Shown here: positions 28,866 through 37,570 of the stretch, in pieces
Layout of the letters: each line of letters opens with the position of its first letter
How positions within the stretch are numbered: the first letter of the stretch is position 1
Source: Roseicyclus persicicus
GTDB lineage: Bacteria > Pseudomonadota > Alphaproteobacteria > Rhodobacterales > Rhodobacteraceae
NCBI RefSeq assembly: GCF_012395815.1
Contig: NZ_JAAZQQ010000005.1
Coordinates: 248,001-312,000 of the forward strand
Direction: 5' to 3'
Length of the DNA stretch: 64,000 nucleotides
Notes under the pieces: model-generated
The model's database searches: none
Told to the model about the DNA's origin: nothing
The model's input: only the letters and a program-made list of their open reading frames with translations
Translations under genes and position numbers: made by a program

Positions 28866-29588
28866 TCAGGTTTCCGTCACGTCGGCCGCGAACAGGTAGC
28901 CCCCGCCCCAGACCGTCTTGATGATCGACGGGTTCTTGGGGTCCTCGCCCAGCTTGCGGCGCAGCCGGCTGATCTGGATGTCGATGCTGCGGTCGAACAC
29001 GATCGAGGCGCGCCCGCGCGTCAGGTCGAGCAGCATGTCGCGGGTCAGCGTCCGGTTCGGCCTGAGCGCCAGCGCGACGAGCAGGTCGTATTCGCCGCTG
29101 CTGAGCGACACCACGATGCCCTCGGGGCTGAGCAGTTCGCGCTTGCTGCGGTCGAGCTGCCACCCCTCGAAGCTGAGATAGCGCAGGTCGGGCGAGCTGT
29201 CGGCCGGCGCCGGCTGGGCCGTGCGCCGCAGCACCGCCCTGACGCGGGCGATCAGCTCGCGGCTGTTGAAGGGCTTGGCGAGGTAGTCGTCGGCGCCCAT
29301 CTCCAGCCCGAGGATGCGGTCGATGTCGTCGCCCTTGGCGGTCAGCATGATGATCGGCGTACGGTCCTGCGCGCCCCGCAGTTCCCGGCACAGGGTCAGC
29401 CCGTCCTCGCCGGGCATCATCAGGTCGAGCACGATCAGGTCGATGGCGCCGGTATCCAGCGTGCGCCGCATCGCGCGGCCGTCCTCGGCCCGCGAGATGC
29501 GGAACCCCTCGCGCTCCAGCACCTTTCCCACGAGGTCGCGCAGCTCGCGATCGTCGTCGACGACAAGGATATGGGGGACGCGTTTCAT
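28866..29588 (-). CDS. OmpR/PhoB-family response regulator
   Basis: 240 aa. Receiver domain (HILVVDDDRELRDLV, phospho-acceptor Asp55 in VLDLMMPG, Lys in DDYLAKPF), then a winged-helix Trans_reg_C domain (SSGEYDLLVALALRPNRTLTR, SIDIQISRLRRKLGED, IKTVWGGGYLF). Partner of the kinase at 27466. ATG 29588 matches the family start MKRVPHILVVDDD; longer in-frame starts exist at 29630 and 29648. The upstream 220 bp are shared with the divergent hypothetical gene at 29809. Target genes are unknown. Confidence 0.92.
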   Translation of the reverse strand: MKRVPHILVVDDDRELRDLVGKVLEREGFRISRAEDGRAMRRTLDTGAIDLIVLDLMMPGEDGLTLCRELRGAQDRTPIIMLTAKGDDIDRILGLEMGADDYLAKPFNSRELIARVRAVLRRTAQPAPADSSPDLRYLSFEGWQLDRSKRELLSPEGIVVSLSSGEYDLLVALALRPNRTLTRDMLLDLTRGRASIVFDRSIDIQISRLRRKLGEDPKNPSIIKTVWGGGYLFAADVTET

Positions 29589-29688
29589 CGGGTCGGGCGG
29601 CCCTTTGCTCTGACCGGGGCGTTCTACCATGGCCCCGCGGTCTGGCAAGCCGCGCGCCCGCCCGTGGGCCGGCCCCGCGGGCAGGAAA

Positions 29689-29737
29689 GTGTAACCGCCC
29701 GTGGCAGAGCCGGCCGGTGAAACAGCTTGTTACAAAG
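29689..29737. promoter_or_regulatory. possible inverted TGTAAC/GTTACA operator between the response regulator and the 133-aa gene
   Basis: The segment contains AGTGTAAC (about 29688-29695) and GTTACAAAG (29729-29737), opposed half-sites 33 bp apart. It lies between the divergent response regulator and the 133-aa hypothetical gene. A spacing close to three helical turns would suit two regulator dimers. Whether the OmpR-type regulator binds here is inference. Confidence 0.3.
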
Positions 29738-29808
29738 TGACATGACTGCGCCGTTCCTTTCCTGCGGGGCGGCCGCTAGATGCGGCTCGAGAACAGGCAG
29801 GACGACCG

Positions 29809-30210
29809 ATGACCGAGCAGATCAACAAGACAAGGCCCGAGGCGGACATCCCCGCAGGGCCGCAGGCCGCCCCGGCACAGGACCGGGTGGTGAGGCTGGA
29901 GGACCGCGTGCCGCCGCAGACGGCGCCGGTTTCGGACCACGAGATGGGTGAGCTGGTGCTGGGCGCGTGGCTGTTCGCGCTCGACGCGATGCACCAGCGC
30001 CTCCCGGCGCAGTCCGTCGAACTGGCGGCCCGCCGGGCGCGGGCCACGCTGGCCGAGAAGGTGGAGACGCTGCCCTACGCGCAGCTTCTCGACCCGATGG
30101 TGCAGGGGGAACACTGGCGCAAGCTGGTGATGATCACCGAGCAGGAAACCCTCGCCCATCGCATTCTCGACGGCACCGCGAGCTACGCGGCGCGCAAGGC
30201 GCGCGCCTGA
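29809..30210 (+). CDS. hypothetical protein, 133 aa
   Basis: Not recognised. The first about 45 residues are polar and Pro/Gln-rich, then about 85 residues look helical and amphipathic (ELVLGAWLFALDAMHQRLP, VELAARRARATLAEKVETL). There is no signal peptide or clear membrane segment and no cysteine. Codon pattern (GC-rich third positions) is like its neighbours, so it should be a real gene. ATG 29809 is preceded by CAGGACGACCG. It is divergent from the OmpR-type two-component pair and ends at a strong terminator, so it is probably monocistronic. Confidence 0.65.
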   Translation: MTEQINKTRPEADIPAGPQAAPAQDRVVRLEDRVPPQTAPVSDHEMGELVLGAWLFALDAMHQRLPAQSVELAARRARATLAEKVETLPYAQLLDPMVQGEHWRKLVMITEQETLAHRILDGTASYAARKARA

Positions 30211-30278
30211 CCGGGCCTCGGCCCGGACACGACATGCTGCACTCGGCGTCGGCCACGGCCCTCAACGACGCCGACACT

Positions 30279-30331
30279 CGGCGGATCGGCAGATAAGCCC
30301 CCCAAGCGTAGCCGATCCGCCGCTTTTCTTT
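30279..30331 (+). terminator. rho-independent terminator after the 133-aa gene
   Basis: Perfect 12-bp stem (arms 30279-30290 and 30311-30322; CGGCGGATCGGC and its complement) around a 20-nt loop, followed directly by CTTTTCTTT. It lies about 70 bp after the stop at 30210 and has the T-tract on the plus strand. Confidence 0.85.
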
Positions 30332-30364
30332 CTGCCCCGCCAAGGGGTTGCCCGTCCCGCGACG

Positions 30365-30393
30365 CAGGCCCCGGGCCATAGACCCGGGGCCTG
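30365..30393. repeat. hairpin between convergent transcription units
   Basis: Eleven-bp GC-rich arms (CAGGCCCCGGG at 30365-30375 and complement at 30383-30393) with a 7-nt loop. No T-tract on either side. It lies between the plus-strand terminator and the end of the kinase gene at 30486, so it could limit read-through on the minus strand. Confidence 0.5.
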
Positions 30394-30485
30394 CATCGCG
30401 GACCTGATCCGCTGGGTCGCCCGCGAGGTGTTCGCCGGGATCCTCGTTCACGAACCGGGCTGGCGCGCCCCGCGGCGGCCCGGCC

Positions 30486-31895
30486 TCAGGCGACCTTGGC
30501 GATGGGGCGGTCGTCGGCGCGGGAGGTGTCGGCACCCTCGAGGCGGTCGAATTCCAGGAAGAAGGTCGATCCGACGCCCAGCTCGCTGACGTAGTCGATG
30601 GTGGCGTCGTGGCGCTCGATGATCTGCTTGCTGATGTTGAGGCCGAGGCCGGTGCCGCCGACCTTGCGGATGTCCGAGGAATCGACCTGGCTGAACTTGC
30701 CGAAGACCCGGTCCTGGGCGTCCTGCGGGATGCCAACGCCCTCGTCATGGACCGAGATCCGCACGCGGGCGCCGTCCGTCTCGACGATGACCTTCACCGC
30801 GCCGCCGTCCTCGGAGAACTTCACCGCGTTCGACAGCAGGTTGTTCATCACCTGGATCAGGCGGCTGTGGTCGCCCCGGACGTGGCACGCCTCGGCGCAG
30901 GGGACGGTGGAGACCTGGATGCCGAGCTTGGTGGCGAAGCCCGAGGTGGCCTCGACGGCCTCCTTCACGAGGGTGTTCACGTCGACCGGCTCGAAATTGA
31001 AGACCATCTCGCCGGCCTCGATCTTCTGCAGGTCGAGCAGGTCGTCGATCAGGGCCGCAAGCCGCTGCGCGTTCTTGGCCGCGATGCCGATGGCCGGCTT
31101 GAGCCCGTCGGGGACCGCGCCGAGCACGCCGTTGTTGGCCAGGTCCAGCGACGCCTTGATCGAGGTCAGCGGCGTGCGCAGCTCGTGGCTGACCGTGGAC
31201 AGGAACTGCGACTTGACCTCGTAGGCGGCCTTGGTGCGCTCGTTCTCTTCCTCGATCCGCCTCATGTGCGCGATGCGTTCCTGGTAGTTGAGGTAGAAGT
31301 GCACCGAGGTGTCGACGATGAAATACAGCACAAAGATGATCGTGAAGAATTCCAGCCAGACCTGCGAGCCGAGGGGCGGCATGTAGCGCACCAGGTCGAG
31401 CAGCGCGATGAACAGGAAGGCGGCGGCGTAGATCGACAGCCGCAGCAGCAGGATGCCGACCATCTGGCTGTTGTGCATCGCCGCGAAGAGCGCCGCGGAG
31501 AACAGGAAGAACAGCGGCGTGAAGTGGCCGCCCGAGGTCTGCTGGACCGCCATGCTGATGATGAACAGGCTGATCGCCGTGGCGCTGACGGCGGTGTTGC
31601 GCGCGATGCGCTGGAGGATCCGGCGGCCCGCCACCGGGTCCTTGCCGTCCCAGGCCCGGGACTGGCGGGCGAGGAGCTGATCGAGGATCTCGGTCAGGAC
31701 GACGACGGCGTAGCAGGCAAGCGTGGCATAGGGATCGAAGTAGAACGCGGCCAGCACGGCCGCCGAGAGAAAGCTCGCCTGACGTTGCCAAACCAGCTGG
31801 TTGGCAAGGGCAATGTAGTCCTTGATCCGTTGCTCTCGACCGACCGGGTTGAACCAATCACGCCGGCCCGCCCACAACGCGTTCAGGCTGCGCAT
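30486..31895 (-). CDS. membrane-bound sensor histidine kinase
   Basis: 469 aa. About six hydrophobic segments in residues 35-205 form a membrane sensor without a large periplasmic loop. A short coiled coil (ERIAHMRRIEEENERTKAAYEV) follows. The kinase core has H-box FLSTVSHELRTPLTS, N-box NNLLSNAVKFSED, G1 HDEGVGIPQ, F-box VFGKFSQVD and G2 GGTGLGLNI. No receiver domain is fused. A polytopic membrane input domain suits a lipophilic or membrane-state signal. It lies downstream of the FeeM-like and methyltransferase genes on the same strand (198-bp gap); the receiver-only protein at 34510 is the nearest candidate partner. Confidence 0.9.
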   Translation of the reverse strand: MRSLNALWAGRRDWFNPVGREQRIKDYIALANQLVWQRQASFLSAAVLAAFYFDPYATLACYAVVVLTEILDQLLARQSRAWDGKDPVAGRRILQRIARNTAVSATAISLFIISMAVQQTSGGHFTPLFFLFSAALFAAMHNSQMVGILLLRLSIYAAAFLFIALLDLVRYMPPLGSQVWLEFFTIIFVLYFIVDTSVHFYLNYQERIAHMRRIEEENERTKAAYEVKSQFLSTVSHELRTPLTSIKASLDLANNGVLGAVPDGLKPAIGIAAKNAQRLAALIDDLLDLQKIEAGEMVFNFEPVDVNTLVKEAVEATSGFATKLGIQVSTVPCAEACHVRGDHSRLIQVMNNLLSNAVKFSEDGGAVKVIVETDGARVRISVHDEGVGIPQDAQDRVFGKFSQVDSSDIRKVGGTGLGLNISKQIIERHDATIDYVSELGVGSTFFLEFDRLEGADTSRADDRPIAKVA

Positions 31896-32093
31896 GCCTG
31901 CCTCCGTCAGTATGACCTCTTCATTTGTTAACGAACCAATGTGTTGAAAATCCGGCGTTCGTCTGGCGTTCCTCGACAGTTGCCCAAGAAAACTTTGGCC
32001 AGAGGCCCGACCGCGGGCACCCCTCGCCCCGGTCGGACCGCACCCGGGCGCCGATCGCGCCCGGGCCTTGCGGGGCCTGCGCCCCGGCGCGCG

Positions 32094-32783
32094 TCAGGCG
32101 GCCGCGGACCGCCCCCGCCGGGCGCTGATGTAGACCCCCGTCAGTGGCGGGAAGTCGATGCTGGCCTGCGGGATGCCCTCGACCGGCCCGAACACCGGCG
32201 TGCGGGCCAGCACGGCCTGCCGCTGTTCGCGAACATTGGCGGTCAGAAGCTGGATCGGCTTCTTCAGCCCCGGGTAGCTGCGCGGGTTCATCGCCGGTTC
32301 GTAGCCGAGGTAGCGGCGGTAGAACGCGGTGTGCTCCACCCGCACGGGCGCAAGCGCCAGGTCGACGTCATAGAACAGCGTGGCCAGGAACGGGATGCGC
32401 AGCGCCAGGAAATGCAGCGGCAGGCGCTGCTTGCGGGCCGACGGGTCGATCACGAAGCGGGTCGGATCGAGGATCGTCTGCCCGGGCTGGAGCCCCTCGA
32501 GAACCTCGGGGAACACCTCCAGCGTGGGCGATGCGAAGCACAGCGGCGACACCAGGTGCAGGCGCAGGGCCGCCTGCATCTGCCCCTCCATCTCGACCGC
32601 GACATGGACGCAGTTCGGGGTCTCGTCGAAGGCGTCGGTCATGATCGCGCGCTCGTTGGCGGCGATCGAGTCCTCGGCCCGGTAACAGGCGTAGCGCAAG
32701 CGGTAGAGCTGTTCGAGATCCGGACCCTCGGTCAAAACCCGATACCTGGCGCGCTTCAGCGCCTCGATAACTTGCTCGTTCAT
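32094..32783 (-). CDS. FeeM-like N-acyl amino acid synthase (GNAT/autoinducer-synthase fold)
   Basis: 229 aa. The N-terminal part (EQLYRLRYACYRAEDSIAANE, then DAFDETPNCVHVAVEMEGQMQAALRLHL) has the character of the FeeM/acyl-homoserine-lactone-synthase branch of acyltransferases. DPTRFVIDPSARKQRLPLHFL and VRVEHTAFYRRYLGYEP follow the same fold. Such enzymes join an acyl chain from acyl-ACP to an amino acid amine. Cytoplasmic. It follows the methyltransferase gene by 24 bp, so the two are probably co-expressed. Substrate amino acid and chain length cannot be read from sequence. Confidence 0.8.
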   Translation of the reverse strand: MNEQVIEALKRARYRVLTEGPDLEQLYRLRYACYRAEDSIAANERAIMTDAFDETPNCVHVAVEMEGQMQAALRLHLVSPLCFASPTLEVFPEVLEGLQPGQTILDPTRFVIDPSARKQRLPLHFLALRIPFLATLFYDVDLALAPVRVEHTAFYRRYLGYEPAMNPRSYPGLKKPIQLLTANVREQRQAVLARTPVFGPVEGIPQASIDFPPLTGVYISARRGRSAAA

Positions 32784-32807
32784 GTGTTTTTCCCACCCCT
32801 CGATAGT

Positions 32808-33578
32808 CTACGGCCTTGCCCGGCAGACAAGCAGGTCACTGTAATCCCGGTAGACGGTCTGCTGCCTGAGCACCTCGAACCCGGCGGCACGGACGGCCTC
32901 GGCCATCTCGTCGGCGCTGTGCGTCCAGTAGACGCCGGCCTTCTGCGCCTTGAGGATGGCCTGGTTCTGCCGGGCGATCTCGCGGCCCTGCCAGAAGATG
33001 CGCAGCGCGCCCAGCAGACCGTGCTCGCGCCTGAGGTGCGCGAACAGGTAGGACCGCCAGTCCGTCACGTTCATCAGCCGGCCGAGGTCGACGAGGTAGA
33101 GCAACCCGCCCGGACGCAGCAGCCGGCGCAGGTCGTCGAGGCGCTGCCCGGGATCGGGCATCGCGTAGAGCGCGTGCACGCACACGATGAGGTCCGCGCT
33201 GCCCTGCGCCTCGATCTGCTCCAGCGGGCGGGGGTCGTAGCGGACATGGCGATGGCGGGCCAGCTTGGCCTGCGCGAGCCGGATCATGCCCGGGTCGGGC
33301 TCGACCAGGCAGATCTCGCTGTCCGGGCAGGCCTCGGCGGCGATGCGGGTGTAGTTCCCGCTCCCCCCGCCGACGTCGTAGATCACCCGCGGCACGTCGA
33401 TCGTGGCGAGGAACGCCTCGAAGTCGCGCAAGATGGCCTGGTAGGCCGGATTGTGCTCGGACAGCAGGTCGTAGGCGGTCGCGTAGGCGCTCCAGTCGGG
33501 GCGCGACGACCGGGCCGCCGGGGCGGGCCAGACCGGGTCGAGTTGGGACGAAACAGGGGCACTGGTGTTCAACGGCAT
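32808..33578 (-). CDS. class I SAM-dependent methyltransferase
   Basis: 256 aa. SAM-binding motif I VIYDVGGGSGNYTRIA at about residues 66-81, acidic residue in ICLVEPDPGMIRLA, motif II region SADLIVCVHALYAMPD and motif III LLRPGGLLYLVDLG. A polar N-terminal 25 residues precedes the domain. Located immediately upstream of the FeeM-like gene in the same operon. A carboxyl or O-methylation of the FeeM product is one possible role; small-molecule substrate is otherwise unknown. Confidence 0.88.
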   Translation of the reverse strand: MPLNTSAPVSSQLDPVWPAPAARSSRPDWSAYATAYDLLSEHNPAYQAILRDFEAFLATIDVPRVIYDVGGGSGNYTRIAAEACPDSEICLVEPDPGMIRLAQAKLARHRHVRYDPRPLEQIEAQGSADLIVCVHALYAMPDPGQRLDDLRRLLRPGGLLYLVDLGRLMNVTDWRSYLFAHLRREHGLLGALRIFWQGREIARQNQAILKAQKAGVYWTHSADEMAEAVRAAGFEVLRQQTVYRDYSDLLVCRARP

Positions 33579-34069
33579 GACAGCGAAACTCCAGATTGTG
33601 GATGTTGCGTCCTGCGACGAGAGCTTTACATTACAACGTGTTGTACCGGGTTGTTGAAGTTCGTCCAGTTCTTATCCACAGTGTGGCTTTTTTGCGCTAA
33701 CCGTTTCCAGTACGGCAACAAGCCGACTCTGCGGGGCCAATCCGGTTGGTCCGCGGGCCGGGTCCGGCAGGCGTGACAGCCGCCCTCGGCATCTCCACCA
33801 CATCTGGGTTCTGACCGCCCCCACGCGTCCATTTGGAGTGTGCCCCGACGGGCCCCGCCCCCCTCTGGCCGCCGCGCCCCGCCCCGGACGGCGGTGGCGC
33901 GGGGTGGCGGGGGCAATGCCTCCCGCGCGGCGCCCAAGCGAAAAAATGTGGCAGGACGAAGACGGGGCTGCCCCGATTCACCGCCTGTTTCCATGGATCC
34001 GACACAGTCGAGCCCCAATTCTGGGCGACACAGGGACGAATCGGTCGCAGACAAGGCCCTGGAGGTGTG
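33579..34069. other. gene-free stretch upstream of the methyltransferase-FeeM operon
   Basis: About 490 bp with no convincing coding frame. The 33,590-33,720 part is clearly more AT-rich than the surroundings and holds the inverted repeat ACAAC-GT-GTTGT (33633-33644) with a further GTTGT at 33651-33655, about 55-75 bp upstream of the methyltransferase start. This is the likely promoter/operator for the minus-strand operon. The remainder is GC-rich and featureless by eye, ending with a GGAGG ribosome-binding site for the small ORF at 34070. Confidence 0.5.
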
Positions 34070-34228
34070 ATGCAGGTATTCGCAGTAGAAAACGATCTGG
34101 CGACGCTCGATCTGGTGGCGCATTTCCTCGGGATCGCGGTCCACCACAACATCAACGCGGCCCCGTCGCCCCGCCTGACGCTGACCGTCGTCGCCCCGTC
34201 GGGCGAGACCGGCACCCCGTCCCGCTGA
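34070..34228 (+). CDS. small protein of 52 aa, unknown
   Basis: ATG 34070 is preceded by GGAGG with a 4-nt spacing. The product (MQVFAVENDLATLDLVAHFL, then GIAVHHNINAAPSPRL) is hydrophobic-amphipathic in the first half and polar in the second, with no known domain. It stands alone on the plus strand between the methyltransferase and the receiver-only regulator. The ribosome-binding site is the main support; the function is unknown. Confidence 0.45.
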   Translation: MQVFAVENDLATLDLVAHFLGIAVHHNINAAPSPRLTLTVVAPSGETGTPSR

Positions 34229-34509
34229 CCGGCCCGACACCGGCGCCGGGCGCCACTCACGCCGCACGGACCCGTCTCGCACAGCCCGTGACCGGCACCG
34301 TCGGCCTTCCCCCTATCCAATCCCAGGCGCGCCCGGACCGGCACGGCCGGGCCGCCCTCGCGTCACGATGATCGCAGGTTGGGGGCCGCCGGGCCCGTCC
34401 CGGCGCAACGGCCGGCCCGTCACATCCCGACCAGACGCGCGAAAACGCCGCGGCCGGTGCACCGGTCGCGGGTCATGGGAGTCGTCGGGCGGGCTTGGCG
34501 CGGGCGCCG

Positions 34510-34917
34510 CTAGCCGGGCAGGCATTCCTTTTCGATCGACTTGCGCCAGATCTCGACGATCTGGGAAGCCAGCGTCATCGGGTCGAAGGGCTTGGCGATG
34601 ACGGCCTCGGCCCCGCTGGCCAACAGGCGCGCCCGGTCGTCGTTCAGCACCTTCGCGGTCATGAACACGGCCGGCGTCCGGTGGCAGCCCTCGATCTGCC
34701 GGATCCGCCGCAGGGTCTCCACCCCGTCGATGCCGGGCATCATCACGTCCAGCAGCAGGAAATCGGGCTTGTGCCGTTGCGCCAGCTCGATCGCCTGGTG
34801 GCCCGAGCTGCACTGAACGATCGACAGCCCGCCGACGACTTCGAGCGCAAGCTTGGCGATGGCAAGGATGTCTTCCTCGTCATCCGCGTGCAAAATCAAT
34901 GGGGTCTTGTCGCTCAT
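34510..34917 (-). CDS. single-domain response regulator (receiver only)
   Basis: 135 aa made of one receiver domain: acidic pair Asp12/Asp13 (LHADDEEDILAIA), phospho-acceptor Asp57 (FLLLDVMMPG), Thr in FMTAKVL and Lys in VIAKPFDP. No output domain. It ends in a short basic/acidic tail (WRKSIEKECLPG). Single-domain receivers act through protein-protein contacts or as phosphate shuttles. The orphan kinase at 30486 is the nearest kinase without a dedicated partner. Not in an operon with any neighbour. Confidence 0.9.
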   Translation of the reverse strand: MSDKTPLILHADDEEDILAIAKLALEVVGGLSIVQCSSGHQAIELAQRHKPDFLLLDVMMPGIDGVETLRRIRQIEGCHRTPAVFMTAKVLNDDRARLLASGAEAVIAKPFDPMTLASQIVEIWRKSIEKECLPG

Positions 34918-35138
34918 GGTAGCCTCTTATCTGTTTCGGTTCGGACAAGGGGGTCACTGTCGCGGGCAACCGGCGCCCGGGACGCACACCTTGGACGCGC
35001 CGGATGTCCATGACCTTCAGGTCACCTGGAACATGCCGACCATGACGCCGGACTGTGGCACTTCTGGGCTGAGACCTTGGTCATTCGCGGGCAGTGCCCT
35101 GCCCCGGGCCGCCGGGCACCCCCGTCCCCGCGCGGCGG

Positions 35139-35858
35139 TCAGGCCGCGGTGAAGGCACGCACGAAATCGGTCGCGGGCCGGGCGCGGATCTCGGCGGGCC
35201 GTCCGACCTGTTCGATGCGCCCCATCGACATGACGACGACGAGGTCGGCCAGCGCCATCGCCTCGTCCTGGTCGTGGGTCACGAAGACGGTGGTCAGGCC
35301 GGTGCGGTCGTGGATCTCGCGCAGGCCCTGGCACAGATCCTTGCGCACCCGGGCGTCGAGCGCGCCGAAGGGCTCGTCGAGGAGCAGCATCCGCGGTTCG
35401 ATGGCCAGCGCGCGGGCCAGCGCCACGCGCTGCCGCTGCCCGCCCGACAGCTGGTTGGGATAGCGCGGGCCGATGTCGGGCAGCTGGATCAGCTCCAGCA
35501 GCCGGGTCACGCGGCGGGCGATCTCGGCCTCGGGCGGGCGCGTCCGGCGGGGCCGCGCCCGCAGGCCGTAGGCCACGTTCTCGAACACCGTCATGTGCCG
35601 GAACAGCGCGTAGGACTGGAACACGAAGCCCGCGCGGCGGTCCTGCACCGACAGGCCCGTCGCGTCGGCCCCGTCGAAGCGCACGCGCCCGGAGGTGGGG
35701 TATTCGAGCCCCGCGAGGATGCGCAGGAGCGTGGTCTTGCCCGACCCCGACGGCCCCAGGAGCGCGATCAGCGCCCCCGACGGGATCGACAGCGACACCG
35801 CGTACAGGGCCCGTCCGGTGCCGAAGTCCTTGGCGATGTCCTCGATCTCGATGTTCAT
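35139..35858 (-). CDS. cysA: sulfate/thiosulfate ABC transporter ATPase CysA, short form
   Basis: 239 aa. Walker [10 protein letters not shown] (about residue 35-43), Q-loop [21 protein letters not shown], signature [14 protein letters not shown], Walker [12 protein letters not shown] and H-loop VTHDQDEA. The family N-terminus [13 protein letters not shown] is the CysA start. E. coli CysA has 365 aa; the regulatory C-terminal TOBE region is absent here, ending shortly after the nucleotide-binding domain. Last gene of cysP-T-W-A; ribosome site AGGAAAGGA before ATG 35858. Confidence 0.9.
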   Translation of the reverse strand: MNIEIEDIAKDFGTGRALYAVSLSIPSGALIALLGPSGSGKTTLLRILAGLEYPTSGRVRFDGADATGLSVQDRRAGFVFQSYALFRHMTVFENVAYGLRARPRRTRPPEAEIARRVTRLLELIQLPDIGPRYPNQLSGGQRQRVALARALAIEPRMLLLDEPFGALDARVRKDLCQGLREIHDRTGLTTVFVTHDQDEAMALADLVVVMSMGRIEQVGRPAEIRARPATDFVRAFTAA

Positions 35859-35871
35859 GGCGGTTCCTTTC

Positions 35872-36735
35872 CTAATGACGCCGCGTGGCCGCCAGCAGGT
35901 CCGCATGGCGCCATTCGAGCAGGGATTTCAGGAGGAGCGTCAGCAGCGCCAGCAGCGCCAGCACGGCGGCCAGCGAGAAGGCCGCGACTGAGAGGTATTC
36001 GTTGTAGAACATCTCGACCATGGTGGGCATGGTCGCCGTCTCGCCCCGGATCTTGCCCGAAACGACGGCCACCGCGCCGAACTCGCCCATCGCGCGCGCG
36101 TTGCTCAGCAGCACGCCGTAGAGCAGCGCCCAGCGGGTGTTGGGCAGCGTCACCGTCAAGAAGATGCGCCAGCCCGGGGCGCCCAGCGTCAGGGCGGCCT
36201 CCTCCTCGGCGCGGCCCTGTTCGATCATCACCGGGATCAGCTCGCGCGCGACGAAGGGAAAGGTCACGAACAGCGTGGCCAGCACGATGCCCGGCAAGGC
36301 GAACACGATGCGGATGTCGTTGGCCATGAGCCAGGCCCCCAGCGCCGAATTGGCCCCGAACAGAAGCACCAGCGTCAGGCCCGCCACCACCGGCGAGACC
36401 GAGAACGGCAGGTCGATCAGGGTGATCAGGACCGCCTTGCCGCGGAAGTCGAACTTGGCGATGGCCCAGGCCGCCGCGATGCCGAAGACCGCGTTCAGGG
36501 GCACCGCGATGGCGGCGATGGTCAGCGTCATGGCGATGGCCGCCCGCGCGTCGGGCAGCGACAGGGCGGCGATCACGCCGCGCCCGCCCTCGGCCAGCGC
36601 CTCGGCAAAGACCGTCACCAGCGGCGCGAACAGGAAGAGCGCGACGAAGGCCACGGCGAGGCCGATCAGCAGGGCGCGGACCAGCGGCGGCTCGGTGGTG
36701 ACGGGCACCGGGCGGGTGGGGGCGATGTCAGACAA
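35872..36735 (-). CDS. cysW: sulfate ABC transporter permease CysW
   Basis: 287 aa with six hydrophobic segments and the binding-protein-dependent permease EAA loop [48 protein letters not shown] is typical of CysW. The only reasonable start is TTG 36735 ([17 protein letters not shown]), which lies 8 bases inside the end of cysT; the next ATG upstream would be far inside cysT. Heterodimer with CysT forms the sulfate/thiosulfate channel in the inner membrane. Confidence 0.9.
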   Translation of the reverse strand: MSDIAPTRPVPVTTEPPLVRALLIGLAVAFVALFLFAPLVTVFAEALAEGGRGVIAALSLPDARAAIAMTLTIAAIAVPLNAVFGIAAAWAIAKFDFRGKAVLITLIDLPFSVSPVVAGLTLVLLFGANSALGAWLMANDIRIVFALPGIVLATLFVTFPFVARELIPVMIEQGRAEEEAALTLGAPGWRIFLTVTLPNTRWALLYGVLLSNARAMGEFGAVAVVSGKIRGETATMPTMVEMFYNEYLSVAAFSLAAVLALLALLTLLLKSLLEWRHADLLAATRRH

Positions 36736-37567
36736 GGCCGATCCTCCGTCTGCTCCAGATCTGGATGGCGTTGATGGCAAGCAGCAGCGCGAAGGAGATG
36801 ACCAGCATCGCGATCCCGATCGCGGCGGCGGCATCATAGTTGTATTCCTCGAGCCGGATCACGATCAGGAGCGGCGCGATCTCGGTCAGACCGGGGATGT
36901 TGCCCGCGATGAAGATGACCGAGCCGTATTCGCCGACCGACCGCGCCAGCGCGAGGGCGAAGCCGGTCAGCAGCGCGGGCGTCAGCGCGGGCAGGATCAC
37001 CCGGCACAGCGTGGTGGTGCGGCGCGCGCCGAGGGTGGCGCTGACCTCCTCGAGGTCGGGCTCCAGCTCCTCGATCACCGGCTGGACGGTGCGCACCACG
37101 AAGGGCAGCCCGATGAACACCAGCGCCAGCCAGATGCCCAGCTCGGTATAGGCGACCTGCAGGCCGAGCGGCGCCAGCGCCTGCCCGAACACGCCGTTCG
37201 GCGCGTAGAGCGCCGTCAGCGCGATGCCCGCGACGGCGGTGGGCAGCGCGAAGGGCAGGTCCACCGCCGCGTCGATCAGGCGCCGGCCCCAGAAGCGGTA
37301 GCGCACCAGCACCCACGCCAAGAGCAGCCCGAAGACGAGGTTGACCAGCGAGGCGACCAGCGCCGCGCGGAAGGACAGCGTCAGCGCCGCCCAGATCCGG
37401 CGCGAATTGACCATGTCCCACAGCTCCGCCGGGCCGATCGCCAGGCCCCGGCCCAGAAGCGCCGCGAGGGGAAGGAGGACCACGAGGGACAGCATCGTCA
37501 TCATGATCCCGAAGCTCAGCCCGAAGCCCGGCAGGGGCGAGGGCGTGCGCAGGAGGCCCGGCCGCAT
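36728..37567 (-). CDS. cysT: sulfate ABC transporter permease CysT (CysU)
   Basis: 279 aa with six hydrophobic segments. Family-typical sequence includes DLPFALPTAVAGIALTALYAPNG and the EAA loop LEEVSATLGARRTTTLCRVILP, and SVGEYGSVIFIAGNIPG. It pairs with CysW. ATG 37567 lies 3 bp after the cysP stop. Overlaps cysW by 8 bp. Confidence 0.93.
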   Translation of the reverse strand: MRPGLLRTPSPLPGFGLSFGIMMTMLSLVVLLPLAALLGRGLAIGPAELWDMVNSRRIWAALTLSFRAALVASLVNLVFGLLLAWVLVRYRFWGRRLIDAAVDLPFALPTAVAGIALTALYAPNGVFGQALAPLGLQVAYTELGIWLALVFIGLPFVVRTVQPVIEELEPDLEEVSATLGARRTTTLCRVILPALTPALLTGFALALARSVGEYGSVIFIAGNIPGLTEIAPLLIVIRLEEYNYDAAAAIGIAMLVISFALLLAINAIQIWSRRRIGLV

Positions 37568-37570
37568 CGC

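Noticed and set aside
33833-34371. Longer plus-strand frames around the 52-aa ORF
   Set aside because: No ribosome-binding site and low-complexity Pro/Arg sequence; only the ATG at 34070 has support.
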